From NCBI GenBank assembly GCA_013399895.1, contig VXBA01001340.1:1-64000 (forward strand): 64,000 nt of DNA, given 5' to 3'. Under the pieces are notes generated by a model, which did not search any database, was not told the origin of the DNA, and saw only the letters and a program-made list of their open reading frames with translations. The DNA comes from Serilophus lunatus. Its lineage: Eukaryota; Chordata; Aves; Passeriformes; Eurylaimidae. Shown piece after piece: positions 60,396 to 64,000 of this stretch (positions are counted from its first letter, which is position 1; each line of letters begins with the position of its first letter). The translations under genes were made by a program, and so were the position numbers.

Positions 60396-63300
60396 ATAAT
60401 AAATAACAACTAATATATCAGAGGCCAGCATTAGCAGGTAAAGGTATAATTCTGGAATCTCCCACTTTTAATTTTACATTTTAGTGCCTGTTTTAAAGTT
60501 TCTATCATACGAGAAAAACCAGGGCAAATTTAGCACACCTGCAGTCTTGTGTCCTACAAGGGGGGAACCTCTGGGAGCTCTTTATTAACAAAGCTGGCTC
60601 TCCATTTGCTCAGAGAAACGAACTATTGAAAACTATGAAAACAGTCTTCAGAAGAAGAAACTGTGGCTTTCATTGCTTATAGAGAAATTACATATGGCTC
60701 TTAGAATTACATAAATAATTTATTATTGCCTTCATATTATTATTGCCTGTATTACTTATAACAATAATATTTCATTTTTTCCTCTGAAATACTCTGTTTT
60801 TCCATTTCTTTAATCCACTACAATGGACTTAGTTCTTAATTGAATTATCTCTGTAAATACCACTTTCTATCACTTCAGTAAAATAAATAAAATAATAAAA
60901 ACAAAAGAATTTTGAGAAATCATCTCAGTTACAGAAAAATGTTTTTACAATATGCACACAGACAAGAACTCAGAATAGCTACTAATAGAAAAGGAATTTG
61001 TATCTATTTTTCATTTGCAAGTGTATATTCTTGCTTTGTCAACAACATTGTACAATTAAAAAAACCCTCTGTTAATACTAAAGAAACTTAAAAATTGTAT
61101 AAACCAATTACTTTTGAGTGGTCTTTTTTTGATTGGTTTCGTTTTGGTTTCTATTGGTTGCGGTGTTGTTGTGAGGGGTTTTTTTAAAGAAATGAGGTGC
61201 TTTTAGTGAGTGCTACCTGTTATTTCTGAACTTAAAATTAGAAATAAATGTCAAAATATTCATTGGCAATCACAGGTTCACCATGATTCTAAGACTGTAC
61301 ATCTACTTCAGGTATCCAAAGACAGACAGCAGGAGTGAGTTCACAACATTTGAATTTGATCCTCAATGCTGAAGAGCCTTTGCACACACCTACACTGCGT
61401 TTATCTATGTAGGAGCATTTGTATGGCCAGCACAGATGGACTAGGTGATAACAATGAATTTGTCATCAGCTGCATATGAACCAAAGGCTGACATCTTATA
61501 TATATGTATTTTTTTCCTTTTAGAGGTTTTCAACAGTGGCAGACACAAAAGAAGAGCCAATATTCCAAAGCCCTGGACACTCACAATATTGATGGAGAAA
61601 ACGATAATTGCTAAGAATGTGTTATCAGCAAAAAATGCATTCCAGCTTGAAAAGGCCTTGAAACATTGTCTGTATTCAGCAGGTCACACACTAATGAGAT
61701 TGCCTCTCACAGCTGAAGTTGATAGGAGAGCAGCAGAACGCTCCCTAATTAGATTTACTGACTAGGGGCCTATACGGTCTTCTCAGCACTAGCAAATTGG
61801 GAATGTCACAACCTTCTGCATTGAAGGGAAGTAAGATATCTTCTTTACTCCCCACATAACCAAAAAAAAATTATGTCAAGAGTACCTTGATCACTTCATC
61901 TATTCACTCATGAAGAGTAATTACTTCAGTTTGACATTTTCACAAGCCTTGAAGTTACTGAAAGCAAACCTTAGGTAAGTCAATATATATCACTGAGAAC
62001 ACTACTCGATAACATGTTACTGGACTTTCCTCTAGCCCAAGTCTTCCTTGCTAAGGGGTTATAATGCATTTATTCATAAGCAAAACTGCCTCCTAATATT
62101 TCCAAAAGGATTATAGTTTGCATACCTTATTCAGCCTCTTCTAAGAGCATAAGAAAATTAAAAAGAGAGTTACTAGAATACTTTATCTGCAAATCATGCT
62201 GAACCATATGCCAAACCGATGATATGTCAAACCATATCACCCCTAATCCTGTGCGCACTTTGACACATACTAAGACTTGAACTCAGGTGGAAATTCTGAT
62301 ATCCAGATGCTTCTGTGCATGTGGCAGCACCCATCAGTAAGATGACTGACAATCAATCCTTTGGCCTCTGATTCAAAGGGCATAGGATGCTACTTATTCC
62401 AATGTAATGTCTGATTAAGGTTACCCAAACTGGTTTTTCATTTTTATTATATAATCCTGTTGACAGGAGGTTGTGGTGGAGATTCGACTTGATATAAACC
62501 ACAGGAATGGTAGAATAGCATATTAATGTTATCTGAATTTTCCTACAAGATCTGTATTTTAATAGTGTTTACTATTGCAACATTAAGCTATTTGGCTTGA
62601 AAATTTCCTCATTAGCTTCTGCTTTGAGTGTAGAGAGCTCTCAGAGAGCACAGCCTGGTGTGTGGAAGGCTAGGCAATGAACTTCAGAAGAATCAGCACC
62701 TTAAACTATTATCTTTGCTAACATCTGATTATTTGATAATGCTATTTTGATAATGATCTTTTAATAAGACTACATACATGTAAACACATGATTTTATATA
62801 AAGATTGTATAGTAACTATAATGCTACTGTTTTACATATAATATGTAGTCCTGAAAGAGCAAATTTTATTGGCTGCTCACATGCAAGTACCAAAAAGCAG
62901 TCATGTAACACCACACTGGATACTAAAACCATACATACAGTTCAGCAAATAACATCTAAAAGCATGTCAGAAGATGAAAGCACTGCTGCTCATTTTTACT
63001 AAATAGTTACATAGCATTGACCTGCTCCATGTCACCAGTTTTCCCTACAGATTTTAAAGGGATCCTCCTAAGTACCCTACTCTATCTTATGCTGGAATTG
63101 TTAAAAGATGCTTCTCTCGATTAAGATCTAACTATTGATTAGTGGAAAAATGTAATGCACATTGATATTAAAACCCATTGAGAACTATATCAATCTGTTT
63201 CAGAACGATTTTGCTGGAATAGAAAATTCACAAGCGCTGTTACAGTCTGCAAAATTTGTGATGAAAATAAGGGCATAAAGAATAATACTCTGCTTTTATG

Positions 63301-64000
63301 TTCTTGAAGCAATACGAGTATTCTTTTCTCAGTTATCAAGAATGTAATGTCATAATAGCTAATGGAAAAAATAAGCATCCAAACCTGACATTTAAAAAGA
63401 AATGTACATTATTACTGATTTCTTAATGAAATCAGTCACGTATGACTTCATCAGAACCAAGAGATTAATTTCACTCACAGGGATTGTTTGAAATGAGTTT
63501 TTCAATTAACGGTCACTAGCTGAATAAACCCCTAAGGAGATCTTAGTCTAAGTTACACTATACTACACAAATAAGCTTGGCAAAAGCTGAAAAAGCAGCA
63601 AGACAAAGGTTCTCCTTGGTTTATCAAAAGAAAACCATTATTTTTGAAAGCATTTTATTTAGTATAGTATTTTAATTTAAAAATTGGTGTACAATCTCTT
63701 CAATAAAGATAATTATCTGTAATGTGGCTACTTCCTGGTACATGGGTTTCATTAAAAATACAGAGTCCTCTCAAATTTCAGTTCGAACCTGAAAATAAGA
63801 GACTTCTGTTGCCACACAAATCTCTCTTAATAGCATCATATTACCATAAAAGGTTTACAGGAGATGCATGGGAAGACATGAACACAATTGAACAGCTGTG
63901 CGCTTTCTCTATGTCGCCCTGTAGCATACACTGAATATGAAGATGATCCAGATATATATACACCCTTGTTTTGGAACTGATATATCATTTCTAAGATTTT
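60396..64000. other. AT-rich non-coding stretch, no gene recognised
   Basis: No repeat family or gene is recognised. An aataataataataa run (60388-60404) borders the CR1 piece, and a GT-rich patch lies at 61120-61180. The segment 61445-61770 stands out: it is open for 106 codons on the plus strand and dense in homeodomain, SOX and E-box type words, and could be a conserved regulatory element. The rest has only short open frames. Confidence 0.5.

Noticed and set aside
1..64000. CRISPR arrays, bacterial operons, tRNA, rRNA and spliceosomal RNA genes
   Set aside because: None was seen. Repeat content and composition are those of a vertebrate nuclear genome, and I found no matches to the conserved parts of these RNAs by eye.

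Overview
The window looks like 64 kb of AT-rich, non-coding nuclear DNA from a bird. The organism call rests on six fragments of CR1 LINEs, the dominant interspersed repeat of bird genomes, and on two LTRs of a type I associate with bird endogenous retroviruses (from memory, no search run). I could not support any host protein-coding gene, tRNA, rRNA or known small RNA gene. The open frames are short, mostly in AT-rich sequence, and I could not tie them to a family, so the window is probably intergenic or lies inside a large intron.

Layout: 1-905 is the endonuclease part of a CR1 ORF2 on the minus strand, running off the left edge. About 4500-4579 is a plus-strand CR1 3' tail. 4580-14763 is unique sequence with a perfect 26-bp palindrome (10887-10912) and two hairpins. 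14764-15595 is a minus-strand solo LTR with a 224-base assembly gap. 15596-21719 is unique sequence with purine tracts. About 21720-22530 is a minus-strand CR1 reverse transcriptase fragment. 27980-28170 (minus) and 35397-35578 (plus) are CR1 3' ends. 35579-54391 is a long stretch without a recognised element. 54392-55231 is a second minus-strand solo LTR, rich in CG dinucleotides. 60196-60395 is a small CR1 ORF2 fragment on the minus strand.

Both LTRs begin with TG, end with CA, carry 5-bp target duplications (gagtg and gtaac) and have recognisable promoter and polyadenylation signals on the minus strand. Neither has internal retroviral sequence beside it, so both are solo LTRs left by recombination. 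The CR1 copies are all 5'-truncated, internal or frameshifted pieces and none can be active.

I found no new biological system. The points most worth a second look are the perfect palindrome with a CACGTG core, the 180-codon hydrophobic open frame at 33974-34515, two moderately GC-rich segments I cannot assign (43430-43840 and 59570-60195), and a few stretches that read like conserved enhancers. These are all hypotheses.
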